Assembly: GCF_041435335.1 (NCBI RefSeq)
Contig: NZ_CP108430.1
Location: 1,302,001 to 1,366,000 of the forward strand
Length of the DNA stretch: 64,000 nucleotides
DNA from: Streptomyces sp. NBC_01283
Lineage (GTDB): Bacteria; Actinomycetota; Actinomycetes; Streptomycetales; Streptomycetaceae
Direction of reading: 5' to 3'
Position numbers and translations under genes: made by a program. Every line of letters starts with the position of its first letter. Positions within the stretch are counted from its first letter, which is position 1. This document shows positions 34,569 through 42,764 of this stretch, piece by piece. The notes beneath the pieces were generated by a model. It was not told the DNA's origin. It ran no database searches and worked only from the letters and a program-made list of their open reading frames with translations.

Positions 34569-35909
34569 ATGCCCGAGGGCGACTGTACGACCTACCGCGC
34601 GAGGTACGGCACCGCGGTATCCGAGTCAGAGGCGGAGGCACTGGTCACCGGCATCTGCTTCAAGACCGGACCACCGCGCATCACCGGTGTCGAACTGGAA
34701 TGGCTGATCCACGAGCCGCACCGGCTCCATCTGCCCGTGTCCCCCGCCCGCCTGGAAGCGGCCTACGCCGCACTGCGGGCCCTGCCCCTGCACTCCCTGA
34801 TCACCGTCGAACCAGGCGGCCAGCTGGAGCTCAGCTCGCTCCCCGCCGCCTCGCTCATGGAGTGCGTATCCGCCGTATCGGCCGATCTCTCCCTGGTACG
34901 CGACCGCCTTGCCACCCTGGATCTGACGCTCACCGGCCTCGGTGCCGATCCCTGGCGCCCGCCGTCCCGCATTCTGCAACGCCCTCGCTATGACGCGATG
35001 GAGCGCTATCTCGACCGCACCGGCCCCGCGGGCCGCCGCATGATGTGCTCCACGGCATCCGTGCAGATCTGCCTGGACGCGGGGCACGAGGAGCCCGGTC
35101 CGCTCGGCTACGGACGGCGCTGGCGGCTCTCCCATCTGCTGGGCCCCGTACTGGTCGCCGCCTTCGCCAACTCGCCGGTCCAGGACGGGCGTTCCACCGG
35201 CTGGCGCTCCACGCGGCAGGCCGTGTGGGCGTCGATCGACCCGGGCACGTCCGGCGCACCGCCGCTGGACGCGGAGCCACGGAAGGCCTGGGCGCGGCAC
35301 GTGCTGGACGCCCCGGTGATGTTCATCCGGGGCGCCGGCGGGGACGACGGCGGCGAGACGCCCTGGGCCGTCCCGGAGGGGCTGACGTTTCGCACCTGGG
35401 CCCGCTCCGGCGGCCCGCGCCCGCCCACACGCGACGACCTCGACTACCACCTGACCACGCTGTTCCCGCCCGTACGCCCGCGCGGCCATCTGGAGCTGCG
35501 GATGGTCGACGCCCAGCCGGGCCGGCACGGCTGGATCGTGCCGCTGGCGGTGACGAGCGCCCTGTTCGACGACCCGCAGGCCGCCGAGACCGCCTACCGC
35601 ACCGTGAAGCCGCTGGCCGAGCGCGCCTGCCCGCCCGGCGCGCCCGCGGCGCCGCGCAGCCCGCTGTGGCTGGACGCGGCCCGGCACGGGCTCGCCGACC
35701 CGGAGCTGCGGGAGGCCGCGACCGTGTGTTTCGCGGCCGCCGCCGACGCGCTGCCCCGGATGGGCGCGAGCGCCGAGGTGTGCGACGCGGTCGCCGCGTA
35801 CGCCGAGCGGTATGTCGCGCGGGGCCGCTGCCCGGCGGACGACCTGCTCGACGGGCACCTCGCGGGCGACACCTACGACCACGAGCACGAGAAGGGCATC
35901 CTCCGATGA
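34569..35909 (+). CDS. egtA: Ergothioneine biosynthesis glutamate-cysteine ligase
   Basis: 446-aa ATP-dependent ligase making gamma-glutamylcysteine for ergothioneine. The family phrases are GPPRITGVELEWLIHEP near residue 35, SLITVEPGGQLELSS, the CSTASVQICLDAG stretch, and WASIDPGTSGAP. AGGAGGACCCCTGC precedes ATG 34569, a strong ribosome site. First gene of egtABCD; the stop overlaps the egtB ATG (ATGA). The intergenic gap to the PARG-like gene (about 260 nt) must hold the operon promoter; no box was assigned. Confidence 0.95.
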   Translation: MPEGDCTTYRARYGTAVSESEAEALVTGICFKTGPPRITGVELEWLIHEPHRLHLPVSPARLEAAYAALRALPLHSLITVEPGGQLELSSLPAASLMECVSAVSADLSLVRDRLATLDLTLTGLGADPWRPPSRILQRPRYDAMERYLDRTGPAGRRMMCSTASVQICLDAGHEEPGPLGYGRRWRLSHLLGPVLVAAFANSPVQDGRSTGWRSTRQAVWASIDPGTSGAPPLDAEPRKAWARHVLDAPVMFIRGAGGDDGGETPWAVPEGLTFRTWARSGGPRPPTRDDLDYHLTTLFPPVRPRGHLELRMVDAQPGRHGWIVPLAVTSALFDDPQAAETAYRTVKPLAERACPPGAPAAPRSPLWLDAARHGLADPELREAATVCFAAAADALPRMGASAEVCDAVAAYAERYVARGRCPADDLLDGHLAGDTYDHEHEKGILR

Positions 35910-37234
35910 CCGGAACAGTCAGCGACCCCGATGCGCTTCGACAGCGCGCCCTGACGGCGCTCCTCACCGCCCGGGACCGCACCTCGCTCCTCACCACCTG
36001 CGTCGAGGAACCCGAACTGACCGCACAGCACTCCCCGTTGATGTCGCCCCTCGTCTGGGACCTGGCGCACATCGGCAACCAGGAGGAGCTGTGGCTGCTG
36101 CGGGCGGTGGCGGGCCGTGACGCCATGCGGCCCGAGATCGACGGCCTGTACGACGCCTTCGAGCACCCGCGCTCCGAGCGGCCGAGCCTGCCGCTGCTCG
36201 CCCCCGTCGAGGCCCGCCGTTACGCGGCCGAGGTGCGCGGGCGCGCACTGGACGTCCTGGAGAGCACGCCGTTCCGCGGTTCCCCGCTGACCGACGCGGG
36301 CTTCGCGTTCGGCATGATCGCGCAGCACGAACAGCAGCACGACGAGACGATGCTGATCACTCATCAGCTGCGCTCGGGCCCCACGGCGCTCACGGCACCG
36401 GATCCCGCGCCCGCCCCGGCGTTCAGCGGACCGGCCGAAGTCCTCGTGCCGGGCGGCCCGTTCACGATGGGCACGTCCACCGAGCCGTGGGCACTGGACA
36501 ACGAACGTCCGGCGCACCACCGTCTCGTGCCGCCGTTCCACATCGACACGACGCCGGTGAGCAACGCCGACTACCAGCGCTTCATCGCCGACGGCGGGTA
36601 TGAGGAGCCGCGGTGGTGGGCCCCGGCGGGCTGGGACGTGGTCCGCGGCAACGGCCTCTCGGCTCCGCTGTTCTGGCGCCGGGAAGGCGGCCAGTGGCTG
36701 CGCCGCCACTTCGGGACCGTCGAAGTCGTTCCGCCCGACGAGCCGGTGCTGCACGTCAGTTGGTACGAGGCGGACGCCTACGCCCGGTGGGCGGGCCGGC
36801 GGCTGCCCAGCGAGGAGGAGTGGGAGAAGGCCGCCCGGCACGACCCGGCCACCGACCGCTCGATGCGCTACCCGTGGGGCGACGCGGACCCCACGCCCGA
36901 GCGCGCCAACCTGGGCCAGCGCCATCTCCGTCCGGCGCCCGTCGGCAGTTATCCCGCCGGGGAATCCCCGCTCGGCGTGCGCCAGTTGATCGGCGACGTG
37001 TGGGAGTGGACCTCCAGCGACTTCCTGCCCTATCCGGAGTTCGCCGCCTTCCCCTACCGCGAGTACTCCGACGTCTTCTTCGGCGGCGACTACAAGGTGC
37101 TGCGCGGCGGGGCGTTCTCCGTGGACGAGGTGGCCTGCCGGGGCACGTTCCGCAACTGGGACCACCCGGTCCGGCGGCAGATCTTCTCCGGGTTCCGCAC
37201 CGCTCGCGACGCGGATCCGACGGAGGCTCCCTGA
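35906..37234 (+). CDS. egtB: Ergothioneine biosynthesis sulfoxide synthase
   Basis: 442-aa non-heme iron enzyme that joins gamma-glutamylcysteine and hercynine with O2. The N-terminal DinB-like domain supplies the iron facial triad: H55 in WDLAHIGNQEE, and H141 and H145 in QHEQQHDET. The spacing equals H51/H134/H138 of mycobacterial EgtB. The C-terminal formylglycine-generating-enzyme-like domain starts near residue 180 (VLVPGGPFTMGT) and ends GFRTARD. Overlaps egtA by 4 nt and egtC by 1 nt. Confidence 0.97.
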   Translation: MTGTVSDPDALRQRALTALLTARDRTSLLTTCVEEPELTAQHSPLMSPLVWDLAHIGNQEELWLLRAVAGRDAMRPEIDGLYDAFEHPRSERPSLPLLAPVEARRYAAEVRGRALDVLESTPFRGSPLTDAGFAFGMIAQHEQQHDETMLITHQLRSGPTALTAPDPAPAPAFSGPAEVLVPGGPFTMGTSTEPWALDNERPAHHRLVPPFHIDTTPVSNADYQRFIADGGYEEPRWWAPAGWDVVRGNGLSAPLFWRREGGQWLRRHFGTVEVVPPDEPVLHVSWYEADAYARWAGRRLPSEEEWEKAARHDPATDRSMRYPWGDADPTPERANLGQRHLRPAPVGSYPAGESPLGVRQLIGDVWEWTSSDFLPYPEFAAFPYREYSDVFFGGDYKVLRGGAFSVDEVACRGTFRNWDHPVRRQIFSGFRTARDADPTEAP

Positions 37235-37989
37235 TGTGCCGTCATCTCGCGTTCCTGGGTCCCGAGGAGCCACTGGGCAAGCTCCTCGTGGACCCCTTGC
37301 ACAGCCTGTTCCGCCAGTCCTGGGCGCCGCGGCAGCAGCGCCACGGCACGGTCAACGCCGACGGGTTCGGGGTGGGCTGGTACGCCGGGGACGACCCGGT
37401 GCCCGCCCGCTACCGCCGTTCCGGGCCGATCTGGGGCGACCAGTCCTTCGCGGACCTCGCCCGGGTCGTGCGGTCCGGTGCGCTGCTCGCCGCGGTGCGT
37501 GACGCCACCGAGGCGGGCGCGGACGGCGAGGCCGCGGCGGCACCGTTCGCCGCCGGGACCTGGCTGTTCAGCCACAACGGCGCGGTCACGGGCTGGCCCC
37601 GTTCGCTGGCCCCGGTGTCCCGTCTGCTGCCGCCCGATGACCTCCTGTCCATGGAGGCGCGCTGCGACTCCGCCCTGGTGTGGGCGCTCGTCCTGCACCG
37701 GCTGCGCAGCGGCGACGACGAGGGCCAGGCTCTCGCGGACACAGTCGTCGAGGTCGCCGAGGCGGCCCCCGGATCACGCCTCAACCTGCTGCTCACCAAC
37801 GGCGAGACGATCGCCGCGACCGCCTGGGGCGACACCCTCTGGTACCTCTCCGAACCGGGCCGCCGCACCGTCGTGGCCTCCGAGCCCTACGACGACGATC
37901 CGCACTGGCGTCAGGTGCCCGACCGCACCCTGCTCGCCGCCAGCCGTACCGATGTCCTGCTGACCCCGCTCAAGGAGCCATCCGCGTGA
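37234..37989 (+). CDS. egtC: Ergothioneine biosynthesis glutamine amidotransferase-like hydrolase
   Basis: 251-aa class II amidotransferase (Ntn hydrolase) that removes the glutamyl group from the EgtB product. Cys2 of MCRHLAFLG is the N-terminal nucleophile, exposed after Met removal. Supporting motifs: NADGFGVGWY and FSHNGAV. Its ATG shares one base with the egtB stop; its stop overlaps the egtD GTG (GTGA). Confidence 0.96.
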   Translation: MCRHLAFLGPEEPLGKLLVDPLHSLFRQSWAPRQQRHGTVNADGFGVGWYAGDDPVPARYRRSGPIWGDQSFADLARVVRSGALLAAVRDATEAGADGEAAAAPFAAGTWLFSHNGAVTGWPRSLAPVSRLLPPDDLLSMEARCDSALVWALVLHRLRSGDDEGQALADTVVEVAEAAPGSRLNLLLTNGETIAATAWGDTLWYLSEPGRRTVVASEPYDDDPHWRQVPDRTLLAASRTDVLLTPLKEPSA

Positions 37990-38948
37990 GCCCGTTCCAG
38001 TTGACCCGCACCCTGCCCGAGGACACCACGGACGCCGCCCTGCGCGCCGATGTCCTGCACGGCCTCACCCGCACGCCCAAGACGCTGCCGCCCAAGTGGT
38101 TCTACGACGCGCGGGGCAGCGCGCTCTTCGACGAGATCACCACGCTGCCCGAGTACTACCCGACGCGCGCCGAGCGGGAGATCCTGCAGACCCGCGCCGC
38201 GGAGATCGCCGCGGCGACGGGCGCGCGCACGCTGATCGAGCTGGGCTCTGGCTCGTCGGAGAAGACCCGCCACCTGATCGACGCGCTCGCGGACCTGCAC
38301 ACGTACGTACCCGTGGACGTGAGCGAGAGCGCGCTCACCGGCGCCGCGAACACCCTGATCGCCTCGCGCCCCTCGCTCAACGTGCACGCCCTGATCGCCG
38401 ACTTCACCCGCGGCCTCGCCCTGCCGGGCACCCCGGGCCCGCGGCTCGTCGCCTTCCTGGGCGGCACGATCGGCAACCTGCTGCCCGCCGAGCGCACGGC
38501 GTTCCTGGCGTCGGTGCGCACTCTCCTCTCCCCCGGTGACGCGCTGCTGCTCGGCACGGACCTGGTGAAGGAGGAGTCGGTCCTCGTCTCGGCGTACGAC
38601 GACGGGTCGGGCGTCACCGCCTCCTTCAACAAGAACGTCCTGGCCGTGATCAACCGTGAGCTGGGCGCGGACTTCGACCCCGACGCGTTCTCGCACGTGG
38701 CCGTCTGGGACCGCGAGCACGAGTGGATCGAGATGCGGCTGCGCTCCCTGGCCGCCCAGACGGTGAAGATCCCCGCGCTCGACCTGGCGGTCGACTTCGA
38801 CCGCCACGAGGAGATGCGCACCGAGATCTCGGCGAAGTTCCGCGAGGAGACGGTACGGGCCGAGCTGTCCGCGGCGGACCTGAAGCTCACCCACTGGTGG
38901 ACGGACGAGCGGGCTCGCTTCGCGCTGTCGCTGAGTGAGGCGCGCTAG
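37986..38948 (+). CDS. egtD: L-histidine N-alpha-methyltransferase
   Basis: 320-aa SAM enzyme that trimethylates histidine to hercynine, the first committed ergothioneine intermediate. The SAM loop ELGSGSSEKT is at 85-94. The substrate-pocket tyrosines lie in the WFYDARGS and LPEYYPTRAE segments, as in mycobacterial EgtD. C-terminal THWWTDERARFALSLSEA is typical. Last gene of the operon, GTG start coupled to egtC. No PLP-dependent egtE gene follows; the lyase must be encoded elsewhere. Confidence 0.97.
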   Translation: MSPFQLTRTLPEDTTDAALRADVLHGLTRTPKTLPPKWFYDARGSALFDEITTLPEYYPTRAEREILQTRAAEIAAATGARTLIELGSGSSEKTRHLIDALADLHTYVPVDVSESALTGAANTLIASRPSLNVHALIADFTRGLALPGTPGPRLVAFLGGTIGNLLPAERTAFLASVRTLLSPGDALLLGTDLVKEESVLVSAYDDGSGVTASFNKNVLAVINRELGADFDPDAFSHVAVWDREHEWIEMRLRSLAAQTVKIPALDLAVDFDRHEEMRTEISAKFREETVRAELSAADLKLTHWWTDERARFALSLSEAR

Positions 38949-38958
38949 GCCGGCCGGA

Positions 38959-38979
38959 GGCCCGTGACCGTCACGGGCC
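38959..38979. terminator. Hairpin after egtD, overlapping the convergent lipoprotein stop
   Basis: GGCCCGTGA (38959-38967) pairs with TCACGGGCC (38971-38979) across a 3-nt loop. The right arm begins at the stop codon of the convergent lipoprotein gene, so the stem serves both directions. Confidence 0.7.
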
Positions 38980-40257
38980 GCTGACGTCCAGCGTCTTGGT
39001 GATCCGGCGCGAGGCCGCCTTGGCCTCCGTCGCCGGATCACCCCCGGCGAGCACCTTCGACATGTACTCCTTGATGGGGTTGTCCGCCTCCACGGCCGCC
39101 CACTTCGGCGAGGCCGGTGTCGCCCGCCCGCGCGCGGCGCCCGCGGCCATCGCGGCGACGCCCTCCTCGTCCGAGACGGCGGAGGCGAGAGTCGTCTTGT
39201 TCGGCACGTAGTTCATGGTCCGTGCCAGGTCCTTCTGCCACTTCTTGCCCGCGAGCGCCTCGATGACGGCGACCGCACCCGCGCGGTCGTCCGTCTTCCC
39301 GCGCACCACGAGGTCGGAGCCGCCGGTGAAGACGGCTCCCGGCTTCGCCGCCGTCTTGCCGGGGATCGGGAAGTAGCCGAGCTTCCCCTTCATCTTCGGG
39401 TTCGCCTCCTCGATGGCCCGCGCCGTCCCGGGCACGGCGACGATCTGCGCCACGTCTCCCTCGGCGAACACCCCGGCCTGCGGCGGATGCTCCTCGTCCG
39501 CGTCCCGCGGACCCTCGCCCAGCGCCTGCAGCCGCTGATAGAAGTCCATCCCCCGTAGTGCCGCGGGCGCGTGCAGGCTGCCCTCCCACACGCCTCTGGA
39601 CCCCTTGGCCTCGGTGGCCAGTTCGCCGCCCTCGTCCCAGATGAATCCGGCCAGGGTGTACCAGTCCTGGCCTGCCAGATAGATCCCCTGGCCGCCACCG
39701 GAGTTGAGCCGCTCCGTGGCATCGAGCCACTGGGCGCGGGTCTTCGGCGGCTCCTCGATTCCGGCCTGCGCGAAGAGGTCCTTGTTGTAGATGACGACGC
39801 GGTTGGCGGCGTACCAAGGGATGCCGTACTGACTGCCGTTGTAGCGCCCCGGTTCGGCCAGGCCCGGCAGCCAGTCCTTCATGCCGAGGTCGCGGGCGGA
39901 CTCCAGGGTGAGGTCGTAGAGCCCGCCCTCGTCGACGTACTGGGCCACCTGCGTGTTGCCGACCTCGATGACGTCGGGCCCCTCCTCCGCCTTGAGCGCG
40001 GCCTTGACCTTGCCGCCGATGCCCGTCCACTCCTGGAGGCGTATCTCCAGGTCGATGTCGCCGTTCCGGTTCTCGAAGTCCGTGGTGAACCGCTTGATGA
40101 ACTCCGGCGACGCGCTGCCCCGCATGAGCCACACGGTGACGGTCCGCCGCTCGTCCTCTCCGCCCGGCAGGACGCCGCAGCCGGGGAGCAGCACGGTGGC
40201 GGCGAGAACGAGGGTCAGGGACATGGCGACGCGGCGGTGCGGTTTCACGTGGGTCAC
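38971..40257 (-). CDS. Sugar ABC transporter substrate-binding lipoprotein
   Basis: 428-aa extracellular solute-binding protein. Lipobox LLPGC gives Cys ~28 after a hydrophobic signal. Solute-binding family 1 marks: VTVWLMRGSASPEFIKRF, GPDVIEVGNTQVAQYVD, YGIPWYAANRVVIYNKDLF and MNYVPNKTTLASAV. No permease or ATPase gene is nearby, so it depends on components elsewhere (many Streptomyces share the ATPase MsiK). GTG 40257 has AGG 6 nt upstream. The promoter contains a DasR-like palindrome, hinting at aminosugar control. Confidence 0.9.
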   Translation of the reverse strand: MTHVKPHRRVAMSLTLVLAATVLLPGCGVLPGGEDERRTVTVWLMRGSASPEFIKRFTTDFENRNGDIDLEIRLQEWTGIGGKVKAALKAEEGPDVIEVGNTQVAQYVDEGGLYDLTLESARDLGMKDWLPGLAEPGRYNGSQYGIPWYAANRVVIYNKDLFAQAGIEEPPKTRAQWLDATERLNSGGGQGIYLAGQDWYTLAGFIWDEGGELATEAKGSRGVWEGSLHAPAALRGMDFYQRLQALGEGPRDADEEHPPQAGVFAEGDVAQIVAVPGTARAIEEANPKMKGKLGYFPIPGKTAAKPGAVFTGGSDLVVRGKTDDRAGAVAVIEALAGKKWQKDLARTMNYVPNKTTLASAVSDEEGVAAMAAGAARGRATPASPKWAAVEADNPIKEYMSKVLAGGDPATEAKAASRRITKTLDVSGP

Positions 40258-40329
40258 TTTCTGCCTGCGGACAGGGAAGGTCGGCCCGACGCGGGGGGGT
40301 GAGCTGATGGCTCGAACGGGTATGTCTGG

Positions 40330-40358
40330 ATTTTGGTCTGTACCAATGAGTCGGTCAA
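40330..40358 (-). promoter_or_regulatory. Promoter with DasR-like operator upstream of the lipoprotein gene
   Basis: On the minus strand, -35 TTGACC (40358-40353), 17-nt spacer, -10 CAAAAT (40335-40330). The spacer and -10 overlap TTGGTCTGTACCAA (40333-40346, plus strand), close to the dre consensus TGGTCTAGACCA bound by the GntR/HutC regulator DasR. Repression relieved by glucosamine-6-phosphate is the predicted behaviour. Confidence 0.5.
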
Positions 40359-40404
40359 GGCCTTGCGCCCACCGTCTCGCGCACCGCCGCGTGGTGGGGC
40401 ACGG

Positions 40405-40422
40405 TGGAGTGACGTCACCCCA
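40405..40422. promoter_or_regulatory. Palindrome upstream of the dodecin gene
   Basis: GTGACGTCAC (40409-40418) is a perfect palindrome within the near-palindrome TGGAGTGACGTCACCCCA, 40 nt upstream of the dodecin start. It looks like an operator; the regulator is unknown. Confidence 0.45.
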
Positions 40423-40461
40423 CAGCTGTGAGGTCACCACACGGCGGAGAGGAACAGCCTC

Positions 40462-40683
40462 ATGTCCGACCACACCTACCGGGTCACCGAGATCGTCGGC
40501 ACCTCGCACGAAGGAGTCGACCAGGCCATCCGCAACGGCATCGCCCGCGCCTCGCAGACGCTGCGCTCGCTGGACTGGTTCGAGGTCACCCAGGTGCGAG
40601 GCCACATCGAGAACGGCGAGATCGAGCACTACCAGGTGGGCCTGAAGGTCGGGTTCCGCCTCGACGACGGCGACAGCGCCTGA
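40462..40683 (+). CDS. Dodecin
   Basis: 73-aa small flavin-storage protein that forms hollow dodecamers. Typical features: TYRVTEIVGTSHEGVDQAIR at the N-terminus, the flavin-stacking Trp in RSLDWFEV, and the final strand HYQVGLKVGFRLD. AGAGGAAC lies about 10 nt upstream of ATG 40462. Probably monocistronic. Confidence 0.95.
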   Translation: MSDHTYRVTEIVGTSHEGVDQAIRNGIARASQTLRSLDWFEVTQVRGHIENGEIEHYQVGLKVGFRLDDGDSA

Positions 40684-40699
40684 CCTGGGCGCCGGGCCC

Positions 40700-41188
40700 T
40701 CACGTCCGCCCCTCACGCTCCTGAGCGTCCTTGAGCGCGGCGGACGTGCTCGTCCAGCGCGCCCGTACGACCGTGAAGCCCGCCCGCTCCGCCTCGTCGC
40801 ACACCAGCTCGTCGTCGTCCACCAGCATCCGGACCTCGCGGGACCGGGAGATCCTCCGCAGGATCTCCAGCTTGGTACGGCGGGCGGGCCGCCGGTCGTC
40901 GTTGCGGCGCATCCAGACGCGCCCCTCCGGAAGCCCTTGGGCCGCCAGCCACGCCACGGTGTCCTGGCGGCACCGCTCGGGCCTGCCCGTGAGGTAGACG
41001 ACCTCGCACTCCCGCGCGCTCTCCAGGGCGAGCGCCACGCCCTTCTCCAGCGGCGGGTCGTCCGGTGCCGCCGCGAAGAAGGCGGCCCAGTCCCGCGGCT
41101 TGCGTTCCAGGAAGCGCTGGCGGTGCGCGGTGTCCGCGAGGGTGCCGTCCAGGTCGAACACGGCCAGGGATCTGCTGTCGTCCGTCAC
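40700..41188 (-). CDS. HAD-like phosphatase domain protein
   Basis: 162-aa protein with the HAD core: nucleophile Asp in AVFDLDGTLAD at residues ~10-20, motif II VVYLTGRPERC near 65, and motif IV-like MLVDDDELVCDEA. The order and size match the phosphatase domain of polynucleotide kinase-phosphatase (PnkP-like, T4 Pseg-like) proteins, including the WLAAQGLP and LVMRRNDD-like segments. Substrate (polynucleotide 3'-phosphate or a small metabolite) is unknown. GTG 41188 is preceded at 6 nt by TACGCT, a leaderless pattern. Confidence 0.82.
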   Translation of the reverse strand: MTDDSRSLAVFDLDGTLADTAHRQRFLERKPRDWAAFFAAAPDDPPLEKGVALALESARECEVVYLTGRPERCRQDTVAWLAAQGLPEGRVWMRRNDDRRPARRTKLEILRRISRSREVRMLVDDDELVCDEAERAGFTVVRARWTSTSAALKDAQEREGRT

Positions 41189-41207
41189 GCGCCCAGCGTA
41201 GACATTC

Positions 41208-42764
41208 CTAGGACCGCGGACCCCGGTAGGTCCTACCCCCGCGCCGTGGCAACGCCGCGACCGCATCCCCCGGAACCGCGATCGTCTCGGCGGCCAAATG
41301 CAGCTCGGTCCTGACGGTCGCGGACGACAGGTCGACGCCCAGGAGCGTGCCGCACTTGGCCAGCCACGCGGTCAGGGTGGACCGGTGCAGTCCCAGCTCG
41401 GTGGCGGCGGGGGCCGTCCGGCCGCGCTGCCTCAGCCAGCAGCGGAGCGCGGTGCGCAGGCGTGTGTCCAACGGTGCGAGGAGGGCGGTGGCCCAGCGCC
41501 GGGCTTCATCGCAGCCGAGCAGGTCGGCGGGCAGCGGCGAGGCGGGAAGGCGTACGGGCGCAGCGGCCGGCTCCGGTGGCTCCGGGGCCCGCAGGGCGAG
41601 CAGGAGCTGCGCCTGGACGGTGGGGTCGTCGAGATCGGCGGTGAGCAGGGCGCTGATGCCGCGCAGGCGTGAGCGGACCGTGCCCTCGGACACGTCAAGG
41701 GCCGGGGCGGCGGCCTGGGCCGAGCCCGACCGCAGCCAGGCCTCCAGGGTCCGGCGCTGCGCACGGCCCAGGGGCCGCAGGACGGCGGCGGACCATGCGG
41801 TGAGCCGGTCCGTGGGCACGACGCGGAGGAGCCCGTGTGCGCCGAGGCCGGCCGCGGGGACGAGCTGTCCGGCGGCAGCGCCGTTCCGCACGGTCCCGGC
41901 CTCGGTCCACGCCGTGGGGAGCATGTCCAGGGGTACGGGGTCCGCCGCTCCTCCGGCCAGCTGGTGGCGCTCGGCGATGCGGGCCAGGAGCGTGAGCGTC
42001 GCGCTCTGGTCACCCTGGGCGCCGTGCAGGGCGACCACCGCCAGTTCGTTGTCGTCCCGGGTGATCAGGATGCGGGGGCCGCCGGGGGGCAGGGCGGGCT
42101 GCGCCGCTCGCCACAGGGCCTGGTGGGCGGTGTGCGCGTTGCTGCCGGTGAGCCGGTACACGGTGGCGTGCGTGGGGAGCGGGGCGGGCGTGGGGTGTGT
42201 TGCGTGTGCGGCGTGCGAGGCCGTGCTGCCTCCTCCGCCGCCGACGCCGAGCACCTCGGTGGCCAGGCGGTGCCGGCCGCTCAGCAGCAGGTGCAGCGCG
42301 GCGCCGTGCAGTCGCTGCTCGGCGCCTCGTGTCTCCTCCGCCTGCCGGGCCCGCACCAGCAGCAGGTCGGCGGTGCACTGCGCGATCAGGGCGACGCGCG
42401 GTGCGGGCGTCGCTTCCCCGGGGCCGAGGACGAGCACGGCGTCGGCCACCTGCTGAACGGTCAGGTGCGGATGGGTCCGAGGGTGCGCGGCGGCCCGCAC
42501 CGCCGCGGGCCCCGCGGTGTGCGGGTGGCTGTGCACGGCGCCCACCACGGGGTTCACCACGGCGGCCCAGCCGTCGGCCAGGGCGGCGGCCTCGGCGATC
42601 AGCTCGGCACCGGAGCGGCCCGCCGCCTGCGTGAGCCGACGCGCCACTCCGTACGCCGTGTCCTCCACGGGGAAGGCGGGAGGCGCGGGCGAGCCGGAAG
42701 GGGCAGGAGCGGCGGGCGCGGGCCCCGCGCCGTCCTGCGCGCGGCCCGCCTTGCTCGGTGTCAC
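41208..42764 (-). CDS. PucR/CdaR-like regulator with two tandem helix-turn-helix units
   Basis: 518-aa regulator. A GAF/PAS-like N-terminal region (residues ~35-300) is followed by two related C-terminal units, RAQRRTLEAWLRSGSAQAAA with LDVSEGTVRSRLRGISALL, and RLRTALRCWLRQRGRTAPAA with LGLHRSTLTAWLAKCGTLL. They look like an internal duplication of the PucR-type helix-turn-helix. The ATG at 42764 overlaps the stop of the DUF574 methyltransferase (ATGA). The targets are unknown. Long Ala/His-rich linker (SHAAHATHPTPAPLPTHA) near residue 185. Confidence 0.8.
   Translation of the reverse strand: MTPSKAGRAQDGAGPAPAAPAPSGSPAPPAFPVEDTAYGVARRLTQAAGRSGAELIAEAAALADGWAAVVNPVVGAVHSHPHTAGPAAVRAAAHPRTHPHLTVQQVADAVLVLGPGEATPAPRVALIAQCTADLLLVRARQAEETRGAEQRLHGAALHLLLSGRHRLATEVLGVGGGGGSTASHAAHATHPTPAPLPTHATVYRLTGSNAHTAHQALWRAAQPALPPGGPRILITRDDNELAVVALHGAQGDQSATLTLLARIAERHQLAGGAADPVPLDMLPTAWTEAGTVRNGAAAGQLVPAAGLGAHGLLRVVPTDRLTAWSAAVLRPLGRAQRRTLEAWLRSGSAQAAAPALDVSEGTVRSRLRGISALLTADLDDPTVQAQLLLALRAPEPPEPAAAPVRLPASPLPADLLGCDEARRWATALLAPLDTRLRTALRCWLRQRGRTAPAATELGLHRSTLTAWLAKCGTLLGVDLSSATVRTELHLAAETIAVPGDAVAALPRRGGRTYRGPRS

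Noticed and set aside
34569..38948. egt cluster as a novel biosynthetic system
   Set aside because: Gene order and motifs are those of the known ergothioneine pathway; only the missing egtE is notable.
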